Part shown: one piece after another, positions 6,019 to 14,936 of the stretch
How positions within the stretch are numbered: the stretch's first letter is position 1
Layout of the letters: the number at the start of each line of letters is the position of its first letter
Source of the DNA: a virus
IMG/VR virus record: IMGVR_UViG_3300025667_000002
Coordinates: 1 to 37,283 of that record
Reading direction: 5' to 3' (one strand)
DNA length: 37,283 bases
The notes under the pieces: model-generated
Told to the model about the DNA's origin: nothing
What the model saw: the letters and a program-made list of their open reading frames with translations, nothing else
The model's database searches: none
Translations under genes and position numbers: made by a program

Positions 6019-8907
6019 ATGACGATAAAGTCTAAGATTAGGGTTACAGTAGATATTACAGATGCTAACGGTAAGATTCGACAATTTAAATCTGATTTAA
6101 CTCAGGCCGGCATGGCAGGAGAGAAGGCAGGTCAGCAAGTACAGCGTGGAATGAGTCAGGCAAGTCAAGGTATTAATGCAGCTAGTAAATCAGCAACCGC
6201 AGCATCAGTTAACTTTCAGACTATGGGTATGGGAATGCTCAACTTGTCTACGGCAGGTGTACAAACGTTTACCTCATTATCCAACTTGGACAGAGTTCAG
6301 AACAGAGCAGCCGCATCAGCAGTAGGTTATGCAAGAGCACAGGATCTATTGGCACGTAAGACAGAACAGTTGACTAAACTAAAGGAAGCAGGCAACGGAG
6401 CCGGAAGAGATGCAGTTCTAATTACTAGAGAGATAGCAACAGCTGAAGCAGATTTAGCAGTAAAAGAAGATAAATTAAAGATAGAAAAAGCCGCAGTTAC
6501 GGATGTGTATATGTTATTTGCAGCAAACCTTATGAACGTAGGTGTATCTTCATTAATGATTTACAAGACCATGATGGATGGAACAACAATATCAACTGTG
6601 GCAAATAAAATATCAACTATTGCAAATACTGGAGCACTAAAAGTAAGAAATTTAGAATTAAAATTAAGTAATTACTCATTATTAAGTAATGCAGCAATGC
6701 ATAGAATTAATACAGCCGCTATGAATATAGGTATTAAAACAACATATTCAGCAGTAGTAGCAACTAAAGCATTACAGTTGGCACTTGGTCCAGTAGGATG
6801 GATCATATTAGGTATATCTACTGCATTACAAGCATATGAAACTAACTTTTATGGATTCAAAGATGGTATAAACGGATTCCTAGGTATTCAAGAAGACTTT
6901 AACGAAGGATTAGGAGAGAGTAAAGAGGGTATGGATGAGTTAGGTGAATCAACTTCTAATATGAGGGGAAAGTTTGACAAACTACCTGAGACATGGACAC
7001 AGGCTAGAACTGCTCTAAATAAATATAGAAATGATTTAATACAGGCTAAAAACGATCAAGATTTAATGTCTGATGCAACTGAAAGATTAAACAGTAATAT
7101 AGCAATATCTCTGTCGGGTTTTAACGGGGCGTCTGGCCCTAAAACTGAACAACAAAAGAATGGTTTATTTGGTATACTAGAAAGAATAAGTAAATTACAA
7201 CTTGTAGGTAATCAGGCTTATGCACAAGTACCAGAACCTAAGACATCTTTAGAGGTACAAAAAGAATTTGATCTTATACCTATTGCAAACTTTGTTAGGA
7301 CTTCATATGGAATACCTATAGTGACAGGAATTAGTAACGAGGAAACTGCAACATTATTTGAGGATGCAAGAATGAGATTAGAGGTAGGTGCATATAGAGG
7401 TAATGATAAATATAATGGTTTAAACGGAACTGATTCTATAATGTATCCTAAATATTCAGATGAATGGTATAAAGAAAAAGAAAATAAAGATAGAATAAAG
7501 AAATTAGCAGAGTTTGGGGTATATTCAATGATTGGTAGTAATATAGTATATGGTGGAACACCGGTAGATAATTTTGATACATTCAGAGGTGGCGAATATT
7601 TAATATCAAATAAAGAAGATAAAAAGTTCTCTGAAATATTAGGTAAAAGAATATCTATTTATGAAGCAAACAATATTTATAAACGAGCACAAGCAGGGGA
7701 TAAAACATTAACAAAGAAAGAGAGAGATGTAGCAAAGGCGTTCAGTTTGGATCTAGGTATAATAGATAAAGATCAAGGTAAAAGTGAATCATCAAGACTT
7801 ATGAAATTAGACAATCGTGAGTTTATAAAGCAGGCATTGTTTGTAGACATAGGTGCAGTTGCAAACGTCATACCTAGAACAGAGGCATTGAGGTTGGCAG
7901 TTATGCAAAAGACCATGACAAAACAGTTTACCAATACTACAGGCGGTAGGTCAGCAGGTGTCGCAAGAACTCTTGCAGAGAATGGTGGTATGTCACCGGG
8001 TACTATGAATTGGATTAACAATTTACCAACAAGACAAGCACAAGAGAAAGCATATAATATTGCATTAGGTAACGGTACAATATCCGCTACTGATGCATAT
8101 CAGATAGAAAGAAACGCAGACGGCTCAAGTCCTATAAGAGCATCAGATGCTTTATATGCCGCAAACAGAAAAGCAGATATGATGGCAAACACCGGACTGG
8201 GTAACAGAATTATATCAGCAGGCAACGTGTTTGGTATGACTCAACAACTGGGTATGGGATACAGTTCTGCCATACGTCCACCTCAACATTGGGAAACATA
8301 CGGCAGCATACAGTCATCCGCAAAGACATTCGGATCAGACGACATAGCAAACCAGCAAATGGCAGCCGCAAAACAAGAACTTGACACAAACCTTGCAAGT
8401 GGAAGACCGGGCGGAATTGAACATTTCATTAATCATTATTATGAACGTATGATGGACATAGCCGCAGGAAGCAACGCAAGAGCGGCAGCTACAATAGCAT
8501 CAATAGGAATTAATTTTAATCCTAATTCAAAGGCAGGAGAATGGAGAGTCGCATACAATCACAAGGGACAGTCTCTATGGGGTCCCGGACAGGACGGCAA
8601 GACATGGTTTTCAACACAAATATCTGTAGCAGAGCAAATACGATTGAATATAATGGCATCGTCTGGTATATCAATTCCGTCAGCGTCCAGACTGCGAGCA
8701 ATATCACAATCATTTGCTGTTAACGGAAATTTCAGTAACTTTAATAATACCGCGATAACTCAAGAGGCTATGGGTACTCTGGGAATGACAGAGCAAAAGG
8801 TGTTTGATATCAGATTCGAGTCAACCAGAGGTGACAGGGAACTTGAAAACAGAATGAGACACATAGAACAGCAGGCAGCGGCATCATCAGGGACGTCACC
8901 GCTATGA
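6019..8907 (+). CDS. Tape measure protein
   Basis: 962 aa, the longest gene of the tail module. The N-terminal 170 residues are Ala/Gln/Lys-rich helix (QQVQRGMSQASQGINAASKS), followed by coiled coil (LARKTEQLTKLKEAG) and a hydrophobic segment near residues 251-275 (ALQLALGPVGWIILGISTAL) typical of tape measures, which insert into the host membrane. At about 1.5 angstrom per residue the length predicts a tail near 145 nm. Residues about 380-590 are more AT-rich in their DNA and less helical, perhaps an inserted globular domain. The C-terminal 200 residues are Gly/Asn-rich and may form a soluble domain; no peptidase motif is visible. The stop overlaps the next start (ATGA). Confidence 0.8.
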   Translation: MTIKSKIRVTVDITDANGKIRQFKSDLTQAGMAGEKAGQQVQRGMSQASQGINAASKSATAASVNFQTMGMGMLNLSTAGVQTFTSLSNLDRVQNRAAASAVGYARAQDLLARKTEQLTKLKEAGNGAGRDAVLITREIATAEADLAVKEDKLKIEKAAVTDVYMLFAANLMNVGVSSLMIYKTMMDGTTISTVANKISTIANTGALKVRNLELKLSNYSLLSNAAMHRINTAAMNIGIKTTYSAVVATKALQLALGPVGWIILGISTALQAYETNFYGFKDGINGFLGIQEDFNEGLGESKEGMDELGESTSNMRGKFDKLPETWTQARTALNKYRNDLIQAKNDQDLMSDATERLNSNIAISLSGFNGASGPKTEQQKNGLFGILERISKLQLVGNQAYAQVPEPKTSLEVQKEFDLIPIANFVRTSYGIPIVTGISNEETATLFEDARMRLEVGAYRGNDKYNGLNGTDSIMYPKYSDEWYKEKENKDRIKKLAEFGVYSMIGSNIVYGGTPVDNFDTFRGGEYLISNKEDKKFSEILGKRISIYEANNIYKRAQAGDKTLTKKERDVAKAFSLDLGIIDKDQGKSESSRLMKLDNREFIKQALFVDIGAVANVIPRTEALRLAVMQKTMTKQFTNTTGGRSAGVARTLAENGGMSPGTMNWINNLPTRQAQEKAYNIALGNGTISATDAYQIERNADGSSPIRASDALYAANRKADMMANTGLGNRIISAGNVFGMTQQLGMGYSSAIRPPQHWETYGSIQSSAKTFGSDDIANQQMAAAKQELDTNLASGRPGGIEHFINHYYERMMDIAAGSNARAAATIASIGINFNPNSKAGEWRVAYNHKGQSLWGPGQDGKTWFSTQISVAEQIRLNIMASSGISIPSASRLRAISQSFAVNGNFSNFNNTAITQEAMGTLGMTEQKVFDIRFESTRGDRELENRMRHIEQQAAASSGTSPL

Positions 8908-10616
8908 CACTGACTCCCAGTTTTAATCCAACTGAATCCGCACCTGAGATATACATATATGACTATGACGGTAGCATTGCTTATACCTATACGACGTCCA
9001 AGACACAGTCATCCCCAGTACAAAACTTTAGACTGACTGATTTACAGTTTACAATACAGGCAAACGGATCTTACGGTCATGCCACTCTAATGTTGGAAGA
9101 TAATGCAGGCGTACTGTTAGATACATCAGCACGTAAGAAATGCTTGATCAAGAGAGAATATGACATACAGATATACTTAGGTAAGAATAACGCAGGTAGA
9201 GCCAGATGGTTCTATGGTAAAGTTAAATCAACTGTTATATTAAGACCGGGGACCGCATCACAAAGAATACAATTAAACTGTGTTGGCTGGGGTGAGGTAC
9301 TAAAAGCAAAGATTACTACTATCAAACGAAATCAGGCCAAGACATCAAACGGTATAGATCTAGATGCAACTGACACGTCAACCAAGGTATATGAGTTAAT
9401 TGATGACATGTTCTCTGACACAGATCACATGTTTGACAATAACATAACACCAATATCCACGTTCACACATACCACGGGTGCAGAGGGAATATGTACTGAA
9501 TGTACTGACATATCGTTAGCAAACATTAACGAGTTGGGCAATACCTATGCAGGTTTCATATCCAGAGTCGTAGGTACTGCCAACGCGGACTGGCACATAA
9601 ACGCAGACAGAAGAATAGTGGTAAGAGATCCGATCAATCACGATTCTGGTTTCCTGATAACCAATAACCTAGCAGGGATAGACGCACAGAACTGGGACTC
9701 TGGAAAGATAATGTATATCAAGGATTCACCTATAGCATGGGACGACTCGTCTTACGATACAATGTATTCATGGATTCACGCCTACGGACATTTCGCACCT
9801 TCTTTGGGAGTCAAGGAAGAATCTACACCTAACGCCTCTGACAACGTGGATGACGAGTACATATCCGTGCCGTTTACCCCCCTAGTAGACAACGTTTTCA
9901 AGCTGGCTTTCAGAATGACCAAGACCGGGACACCTGCTACAAACGCCACCATTGAGATCAGGGGAGATGACGGAACAGGTAAGCCTAACAACAACGATAT
10001 CAGACGTACCATAGTTATCACCAAGGAGATTCTGCAAGCCCTTGGAACCACCACACCTGCACCGTGGTTTGAAGTTCCCGTATCACCAAAACTAGAGGTT
10101 AAACCTGGAGACAAATTACATATAGTATTTCCTAAATATGGAACTGCCTCTCATACATATAACGTTAACTATAAATCTGGATCTGGTACTTATCACGTTT
10201 CATCAGACGGTATCACTTGGTCTGCTGCTACAGGACTACTCAACTTTAGAGTCTATGATGCCAAGAGATTGCATACGTCAGTAGAGAATACAAATTTATC
10301 TAAGATCCTTACAGAACAGCGTGAGAAATTACTACCGATCAGGGCAGATCTTGAGGAGCAGACAGTCAGACAGGCCTTACTCATAGCAGGCGAGACTCTG
10401 GGAAGAGAGAGAAGGGTATATGAGGATGTCATAGCAACCATGCCTGAGGACCGAATACCTCTATCATCATACATTAGATTACAAGATCTTCAAACTGGAT
10501 TGGATATTAAAGCCACAATCGTATCTTACTCAGTAGAAATGCACGCAGGTGACTCGGAGACTAACATAGGTGCCACCTCTATTAAACTTACTTTAGACGA
10601 CATACACGCAATATAG
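8904..10616 (+). CDS. Tail hub / baseplate protein (distal tail or Tal-like)
   Basis: 570 aa, beginning 4 bp inside the tape measure gene. Residues 45-135 form strands with YDIQIYLGK, RWFYGKVKSTVILRPG and IQLNCVGWGEVLKAK, the pattern of phage hub proteins of the gpD/gp27 type, where a first domain is followed by a domain split by insertions. Residues about 225-245 (WHINADRRIVVRDP) match the conserved region found in many tail-associated hub proteins. Residues 320-425 look like an inserted jelly-roll or carbohydrate-binding module. The C-terminus returns to the hub core (LIAGETLGRERRVYEDVI, then DLQTGLDIKATIVSYSVEM). Position after the tape measure supports the role at the tail tip. Confidence 0.65.
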   Translation: MTLTPSFNPTESAPEIYIYDYDGSIAYTYTTSKTQSSPVQNFRLTDLQFTIQANGSYGHATLMLEDNAGVLLDTSARKKCLIKREYDIQIYLGKNNAGRARWFYGKVKSTVILRPGTASQRIQLNCVGWGEVLKAKITTIKRNQAKTSNGIDLDATDTSTKVYELIDDMFSDTDHMFDNNITPISTFTHTTGAEGICTECTDISLANINELGNTYAGFISRVVGTANADWHINADRRIVVRDPINHDSGFLITNNLAGIDAQNWDSGKIMYIKDSPIAWDDSSYDTMYSWIHAYGHFAPSLGVKEESTPNASDNVDDEYISVPFTPLVDNVFKLAFRMTKTGTPATNATIEIRGDDGTGKPNNNDIRRTIVITKEILQALGTTTPAPWFEVPVSPKLEVKPGDKLHIVFPKYGTASHTYNVNYKSGSGTYHVSSDGITWSAATGLLNFRVYDAKRLHTSVENTNLSKILTEQREKLLPIRADLEEQTVRQALLIAGETLGRERRVYEDVIATMPEDRIPLSSYIRLQDLQTGLDIKATIVSYSVEMHAGDSETNIGATSIKLTLDDIHAI

Positions 10617-10630
10617 GTATCTGATTAAAC

Positions 10631-11419
10631 ATGTCATATCTAAACGATTACATAAAACCAACTGATTACGGAGCAGTACGTAAGGACATTAACCGTATTC
10701 TATCTCTCATACACGATATAACAGCACAGGAGCCAGAGGATGAGGGTTTACAAGAGCGTATATGTATTTCATCCAACGTCAAACTAAGAACAACATCTGT
10801 GGTATTCGGAGCCGCCAATCTATTAGGACTTACTTATAAAGATAGATTTTCTTCTGTATTCAGAAAAGTGATACCTAACAATGTTTATACGTATGATTTA
10901 ACTCACACTACCACAGGTTCTTTAACATTTACATCTAATGACACAAAGTTTGGTGGTGCAGGTACGTTTGACGGATCATCTTATATTACTATTACGGATC
11001 ATGCTAGAATGGATACCTCTTATGTCTCTCTAGGTGGATGGTTCTATCTGCCTGCTACGGATGCTGGTGACACATTAGCACAGAATCTTATTGGAAAAGG
11101 TACCTCATTTCAACTAACAGTAGATCCTCACGCAACTGCGGCTAATCAGATAAGAGCCATAGCATATGATCCTGCAGATTCCGATTTCTTAACTGAGGCA
11201 GGTATTACGGTGACAACAGAGGACTCAACTACATTAGAATTTTCAGCAGAATCAGGTGCTTCGGTAACAGGTACATTTATTCCGGATGCTTGGAATCACA
11301 TTATAATGACTAGAGGTGCTGTTAATCTCAAATTATATATAAATAACGTACTCGTATCTACAGATACTTCAATGGATGCTATTATGGCAACAAATAATAG
11401 TGATCTTATTATTGGTTGA
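10631..11419 (+). CDS. Tail fibre protein with a concanavalin/LamG-like domain, C-terminally short
   Basis: 262 aa. Residues 1-85 are an attachment region; residues about 90-262 show the LamG-like order of strands: FGGAGTFDGSSYITI, VSLGGWFYLP, LIGKGTSFQLTV, then AWNHIIMTRGAVNLKLYINN. Such domains bind sugars or proteins on host surfaces. The protein stops at NNSDLIIG, before the last strands (usually GxIDEVxIY) that close the sandwich, so the domain is shortened at the C-terminus, or the missing strands are supplied by a partner. Start ATG at 10631 lies 14 nt after the hub stop; it is probably translated from the tape measure transcript. Confidence 0.65.
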   Translation: MSYLNDYIKPTDYGAVRKDINRILSLIHDITAQEPEDEGLQERICISSNVKLRTTSVVFGAANLLGLTYKDRFSSVFRKVIPNNVYTYDLTHTTTGSLTFTSNDTKFGGAGTFDGSSYITITDHARMDTSYVSLGGWFYLPATDAGDTLAQNLIGKGTSFQLTVDPHATAANQIRAIAYDPADSDFLTEAGITVTTEDSTTLEFSAESGASVTGTFIPDAWNHIIMTRGAVNLKLYINNVLVSTDTSMDAIMATNNSDLIIG

Positions 11420-11432
11420 TTATTAACATTTA

Positions 11433-11447
11433 ATTACTTCTTGTAAT
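11433..11447 (+). promoter_or_regulatory. Late-type promoter element before the 11469 gene
   Basis: ATTACTTCTTGTAAT, a perfect copy of the 15-bp motif, starts exactly 36 nt before the ATG at 11469. Confidence 0.75.
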
Positions 11448-11468
11448 GTCATATGTCTCATATTTAAT

Positions 11469-12104
11469 ATGGTTAAGATAACTGCACTAACTGATTTACC
11501 TACTCCTGTAGCCGCAGATCTGGTGGCAATAGTAGATGACGTAGCAGTTACCGCTACAACTAAAAAGGCTACCCTAGATAATATATTAGCAGTTTATGAT
11601 ACTCAGACCGCAACTATGACTAATAAGACTTTAACTTCTCCTGTATTAACAACACCTAATTTAGGCACACCTTCCGCCCTAGTTCTAACTTCCGCAACTG
11701 GATTACCATTAGCAGGTATTTTACCAGCCGCTAAAACAGAATCAATATCAATCGCTTTAGGTGACGAGGAAACTGTATTGTCAGCCGCATCTACATCAGT
11801 CCCAGTTGCAACATTTCACATGCCTTACGCATTTACTCTAACTGATGTCAAAGTAGGTTGCACTGTAGCAGGTACAGGAGCCGCATTATTAACAGTAGAT
11901 GTTCACGAAGCAGGTACTACTGTATTATCTACCAAAGTAACTGTAGACGCAACAGAGAAAACATCTGGAACAGCCACAACTGCCGCAGTAATATCAGATT
12001 CCGCATTAGCAGTAGATTCACTAATTGAAATCTTTGTTGATGTAATAGATACAGATAATGTAGCCGCTGGTGTAAAGGTCTATTTAATAGGGTATCAAAC
12101 TTAG
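11469..12104 (+). CDS. Tail fibre protein with a shared beta-sandwich domain
   Basis: 211 aa. Residues 45-80 carry the phage fibre pattern ATMTNKTLTSPVLTTPNLGT, which forms a trimeric beta-helical shaft in tail fibres. Residues about 105-211 form a beta domain with the markers FHMPYAFTLTDVK, VDVHEAGTT and a final VYLIGYQT. The same domain ends the protein at 34541-35146 (FYMPYAMTLTDIK, VDVHDAGTT, IYMIGYQA), so two virion proteins from opposite sides of the genome share it. It is likely a receptor- or capsid-surface-exposed knob. Own late promoter 36 nt upstream. The following gene begins 10 nt after the stop. Confidence 0.65.
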   Translation: MVKITALTDLPTPVAADLVAIVDDVAVTATTKKATLDNILAVYDTQTATMTNKTLTSPVLTTPNLGTPSALVLTSATGLPLAGILPAAKTESISIALGDEETVLSAASTSVPVATFHMPYAFTLTDVKVGCTVAGTGAALLTVDVHEAGTTVLSTKVTVDATEKTSGTATTAAVISDSALAVDSLIEIFVDVIDTDNVAAGVKVYLIGYQT

Positions 12105-12114
12105 AGGTAATATT

Positions 12115-13002
12115 ATGGTTAACTTAAATAATCCAATAGGAATTAAATCATTAGAGCCTAGTAAGGCACCATTCATTATGAATCCGTTTAGATTTGGTAG
12201 TGCACCAATAGTGGCAGAAGGTGCAACATTCTCACAATCAGGTGGATATGATTATTATGCATGGACAAGTAGCGGAACTTTAGCAATTAATGATATAGCA
12301 ATAGAGGTTTTAATTGTTGGCGGTGGAGGTCTTGGTCGTCGTGCAGGTGGAGGTGGAGGTGGAGTGGTTTTTCTTAATTCACATACACCCCCAGTTGGAG
12401 TTAATAATGTAACCGTTGGTACTCAAGGAGTAAACAGTGTTTATAGATTAAGTACTGCTGGTTATGGTGGTAAAGGTGGTCTAAGTTATGGTGAAGCTGG
12501 ACAAGCAGGTGGTAGTACTGGAGGTGGAAATGGTGGAGGTGGTAGTAGTGAAAATAAAAATGCTGGCGGAGGTGGAAATGGTGGTGGAGATCTTGGAGGA
12601 TTATCGGGTACTGTATATGGTGGTTTTAATGGTGGAAATGGTTATAATAATGGACAGTATTCAGCAAGACAGTATTCAAATGGAGCAGGTGGCGGAGCAA
12701 CAGCCGCAGCGGCACACGCTAATCATACTTGTAACTATAGTTCATGTGGAGTTGCAAGAGATGGTGGAGCAGGAAAATATATATCACAATTCTCACAGTT
12801 TGGCGAAAATGGATATTTTGGTGGAGGCGGTGGAGGTAGATCAAGTGGTAGTGATGGTGTCGGAGGAATTGGAGGTGGAGGTGATGGTGACAGTAATATG
12901 AATGCTGTGGCAAATACTGGCGGTGGAGGCGGAGGCGGTGCAGATAATGGCGGTTCTGGTGGAACTGGAATTATAATAATAAGATTTCCAACACCTTCTT
13001 AA
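12115..13002 (+). CDS. Glycine-rich tail adhesin
   Basis: 295 aa, about a third glycine, in runs such as GGGGGG and GGGNGGGGSS alternating with short loops. It begins with a short attachment region and YDYYAWTSSGTL, then AIEVLIVGGGGLG, and ends GGTGIIIIRFP, the standard opening and closing strands of phage glycine-rich domains. The glycine runs are expected to pack as polyglycine-II bundles like T-even gp38 adhesins, leaving the interrupting loops to determine receptor specificity. A HTCNYSSCG loop near residues 204-212 has two Cys. The Shine-Dalgarno-like GAGGT at 12101-12105, 8 nt before the ATG, is one of the few clear ribosome sites here and fits an internal operon gene. Confidence 0.7.
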   Translation: MVNLNNPIGIKSLEPSKAPFIMNPFRFGSAPIVAEGATFSQSGGYDYYAWTSSGTLAINDIAIEVLIVGGGGLGRRAGGGGGGVVFLNSHTPPVGVNNVTVGTQGVNSVYRLSTAGYGGKGGLSYGEAGQAGGSTGGGNGGGGSSENKNAGGGGNGGGDLGGLSGTVYGGFNGGNGYNNGQYSARQYSNGAGGGATAAAAHANHTCNYSSCGVARDGGAGKYISQFSQFGENGYFGGGGGGRSSGSDGVGGIGGGGDGDSNMNAVANTGGGGGGGADNGGSGGTGIIIIRFPTPS

Positions 13003-13057
13003 TTAAATTTCAAATAAAAATAATATGTTTGGAAGAAAAATAGATGATAGTAATGAA

Positions 13058-13072
13058 TAAACTTCTATTAGA
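13058..13072 (+). promoter_or_regulatory. Degenerate late-type promoter before the 13095 gene
   Basis: TAAACTTCTATTAGA keeps ACTTCT at -34 relative to the ATG at 13095, one base off the consensus place; the right half is weak. The 92 bp between 13002 and 13095 hold nothing else. Confidence 0.4.
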
Positions 13073-13094
13073 TGTGAATGTATAATAAATTATA

Positions 13095-13373
13095 ATGTCT
13101 AGAGTAAAAGCAGGTACCCGCATGAGCCATATAACTGTGATATCAAGAGAGGTAGATACTGATTGGATTGATAACAATTTTAATGGTATTTTGATTACTA
13201 GAGATTTAAATGAATCAGATATACAGACTGAGGATACATTAGACTTACAAACTGAATTAAATACTACAATAACAACTGACGAGGCTCCAACTGACATAGA
13301 GATAACATCAATAGGATTTGTGGCTGACGAGTCTGAGAGTTCAAACTCTACTACAGGACAGTTCTTACCTTAG
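13095..13373 (+). CDS. Small virion-associated protein, unknown
   Basis: 92 aa, acidic and Thr-rich. The N-terminal 35 residues form strands (SHITVISREVDTDWIDNNFN); the middle contains EDTLDLQTELNTTITTDEAP, and the end is Ser-rich. The motif DLQTEL recurs as DLQTEF in the next gene (13421), at corresponding positions before a beta domain, suggesting that the two interact or derive from a common fibre segment. Function is not recognised; position in the fibre cluster and the late-type promoter suggest a virion part. Confidence 0.45.
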   Translation: MSRVKAGTRMSHITVISREVDTDWIDNNFNGILITRDLNESDIQTEDTLDLQTELNTTITTDEAPTDIEITSIGFVADESESSNSTTGQFLP

Positions 13374-13384
13374 TTATACATAAT

Positions 13385-13399
13385 ATTACTTCTTATTGT
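13385..13399 (+). promoter_or_regulatory. Late-type promoter element before the 13421 gene
   Basis: ATTACTTCTTATTGT begins exactly 36 nt before the ATG at 13421; this spacing favours 13421 over the upstream GTG at 13406. Confidence 0.65.
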
Positions 13400-13420
13400 T
13401 ATTATGTGAGATTATTTAAT

Positions 13421-14086
13421 ATGGAACAATCAGAATCCAACTTATTTGTAAACTTGTTAGACTATGTAGGTCAACGTAAAATTATACAAGATCAAGCAAA
13501 AGACTTGTCACATCATATTAAAATGTCTAAAGATTCGTGGTCATTCACATCATACCATGCCGGATCAATTACTTTTAACCCGTCCCATATAGTTGAGGAG
13601 AACGAAAAACTGATTGCTGAAAATCTTAACGATTTGGTCAACGGGTTAAATACTACTACTAGACCAAAGAAATTTGAGTCATTAAACAATGTCATATTAT
13701 TACAGGGAATCAAGGAATCCATAGACAGGGATATTGGTGCTGTATCAACATCACTTAATTGGAATTCTTTAGGTTCTTCATCAACCGCAGAAGCGGAATC
13801 ACAGACTGACTTACAAACAGAGTTCACAGATACCGCTTACGCAAGAAAAGTATTCTCAACTGCTGGTAGTAGAACTAGAACAAACCAGACTATGAAACTA
13901 GGTATGTTGTGGACATCCGCATCCTTTGATGCCGTACCTGTTACTATAAAAGAATCCGGAGTACACTGGCACTTGACAGATGCATCTAAATGTCACGCAA
14001 GAGTTGTATCAACTGACTTTGTACTAGACGCAGGTGATTTGTTTGTTGTACAGATAAACGAACTACAGGAGAATGGAACCCTGTGA
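13421..14086 (+). CDS. Virion (tail fibre-region) protein, unknown
   Basis: 221 aa from ATG 13421; a GTG at 13406 in the same frame would add 5 residues but fits the promoter spacing less well. The N-terminal 110 residues are mostly helical (FVNLLDYVGQRKIIQDQAK); after a Ser/Glu linker (GSSSTAEAESQTDLQTEF) comes a beta-rich domain of about 85 residues with strands MKLGMLWTSASF, VPVTIKESGVHWHL and ARVVSTDFVLDAGDLFVVQI. This two-part design, helical base plus beta knob, is usual for fibre or decoration proteins. It is the last gene of the plus-strand tail module; its stop overlaps the GTG of a 35-aa zinc protein. Confidence 0.5.
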   Translation: MEQSESNLFVNLLDYVGQRKIIQDQAKDLSHHIKMSKDSWSFTSYHAGSITFNPSHIVEENEKLIAENLNDLVNGLNTTTRPKKFESLNNVILLQGIKESIDRDIGAVSTSLNWNSLGSSSTAEAESQTDLQTEFTDTAYARKVFSTAGSRTRTNQTMKLGMLWTSASFDAVPVTIKESGVHWHLTDASKCHARVVSTDFVLDAGDLFVVQINELQENGTL

Positions 14087-14190
14087 CCGTTGGATTATGC
14101 AGTCAATGTTTTAAATCTAACACTGTCATAGAAATATGCTTTGAATGCGCTTTAACCGTATGCAAAGACTGTAAAACTCACTGCTGTTAG
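14083..14190 (+). CDS. 35-aa cysteine-rich zinc-binding protein
   Basis: Starts with GTG overlapping the previous stop (GTGA). The peptide has CSQC, CFEC and CKDC pairs and ends HCC, eight or so metal ligands in 35 residues, so it probably binds two zinc ions in a compact fold. It is too short for any enzymatic activity. Its end overlaps the end of the convergent gene 14187-14399 by 4 bp. The dense Cys-x2-Cys pairs are unlikely by chance, which is the main support; the product has not been shown. Confidence 0.5.
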   Translation: MTVGLCSQCFKSNTVIEICFECALTVCKDCKTHCC

Positions 14191-14399
14191 ACAGGTATCT
14201 TCTTGTGTCTTGACTTGGTTCGCAACCTGGAGGAACAGCACGGACACTTGTTAATTATCTTTAGATACCATATGTCGTCACCTATGTCAGAGCAGGTGGT
14301 ACAACGAGATGCTGACATGTAAGCGGTCGCTGGATTGAGGTGCTGCATGCCGCGTTTGACACAGTCTCGTCTGCACTGATCACGACATGAGAAGGTCAT
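14187..14399 (-). CDS. Small zinc-ribbon protein
   Basis: 70 aa with CRDQCRRDC near the N-terminus, CTTC in the middle (about residues 33-36) and CPCC (about 52-55) followed by a basic tail (SSRLRTKSRHKK). The arrangement suggests a zinc ribbon that contacts nucleic acid. It is the last gene of the minus-strand group and starts 4 bp inside the HNH gene (ATGA), so it is translationally coupled to it. The gene family is not named, but small proteins of this type are common in archaeal viruses. Confidence 0.6.
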   Translation of the reverse strand: MTFSCRDQCRRDCVKRGMQHLNPATAYMSASRCTTCSDIGDDIWYLKIINKCPCCSSRLRTKSRHKKIPV

Positions 14400-14761
14400 T
14401 GAGAATGGTCCAGGTTACATTTTTTACGATTGCCTTTGGAACCGTTGCATCCGGAACATAGAATTTGTAAATTTTCTAACGAGAGTGAACCGTTAAGTAA
14501 TTTTTTATAGTAAGTTGTAGCAGGCAATCGTTTCTGTTTGGTAGTACTTACAGGTATTATGTGATCAAAGTTCAGATTCCACCACTCCGTGACACCGCAG
14601 CACACGCACTTGCCGCCTAGCAGATTGACCAGAATGATCTTTCTCTCTGACAGTCTTTTCATGTCATACGCGGTCTTGCCTGTCTTGTATTTCTTGTTGG
14701 ATCTGTAGCGAGTATTGTATCTCTTCTGATATGCGGCTTTCTCTTCCTTAGTACGCGTCAT
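14396..14761 (-). CDS. HNH endonuclease
   Basis: 121 aa. The N-terminal 45 residues are basic (AYQKRYNTRYRSNKKYK), a common DNA-contact extension. The HNH core is clear: CVCC (52-55), LNFDHIIPVS with Asp66-His67, then LCSGCNGSKGNR (residues 101-112) with Cys102, Cys105, Asn106 and Asn111, together the zinc-supported ββα-metal site. The protein may nick or cut DNA during replication or packaging, or may be a free-standing homing enzyme; terminase-linked HNH proteins usually lie next to the terminase, which is not so here. It begins one base after the stop of the 48-aa gene 14761-14907 (TGATG). Confidence 0.8.
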   Translation of the reverse strand: MTRTKEEKAAYQKRYNTRYRSNKKYKTGKTAYDMKRLSERKIILVNLLGGKCVCCGVTEWWNLNFDHIIPVSTTKQKRLPATTYYKKLLNGSLSLENLQILCSGCNGSKGNRKKCNLDHSQ

Positions 14762-14907
14762 CAGTCCAACCTCGACATCTTATTGGACGCATAGTGCGGG
14801 TACAGGTCTGGTATCAAAGCATGCATAAACAAGGCCATGCTCATTAGCATTGCACGTTTAAAATGTCTGACGTATGATATGTCGTGTTCTCTAAGATGTT
14901 TAATCAC
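14761..14907 (-). CDS. 48-aa protein resembling the DUF6356 family
   Basis: Starts at GTG 14907, exactly 28 nt downstream of a TTAAATAC box on this strand, so the transcript would be leaderless and the start codon is well supported. Pattern: HLREHDISYVRHFKRAM, then a hydrophobic helix LMSMALFMHALIPDLYP and a final ASNKM. The order His-Leu-x-Glu, Ser-Tyr-x-x-His, His-Ala-x-x-Pro and Ala-Ser recalls DUF6356-type small proteins of phages and bacteria; this is recalled from pattern, not searched. It is probably a membrane-associated helical protein of unknown function. It shares one base with the HNH gene start. Confidence 0.6.
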   Translation of the reverse strand: MIKHLREHDISYVRHFKRAMLMSMALFMHALIPDLYPHYASNKMSRLD

Positions 14908-14927
14908 ACAGGAAAATAGTTTTAGTA

Positions 14928-14936
14928 GTATTTAAA
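14928..14936 (-). promoter_or_regulatory. TATA box for the 14907 gene
   Basis: Read on the minus strand, TTTAAATAC; the TTAAATAC core begins at 14935, 28 nt before the GTG at 14907. It lies over the stop codon of the Hjc-like gene, giving the HNH cluster its own promoter. Confidence 0.75.

Noticed and set aside
12488-12901. 137-codon frame rich in Val, Glu and Met
   Set aside because: Shadow of the glycine-rich adhesin gene (GGN codons read in another frame).
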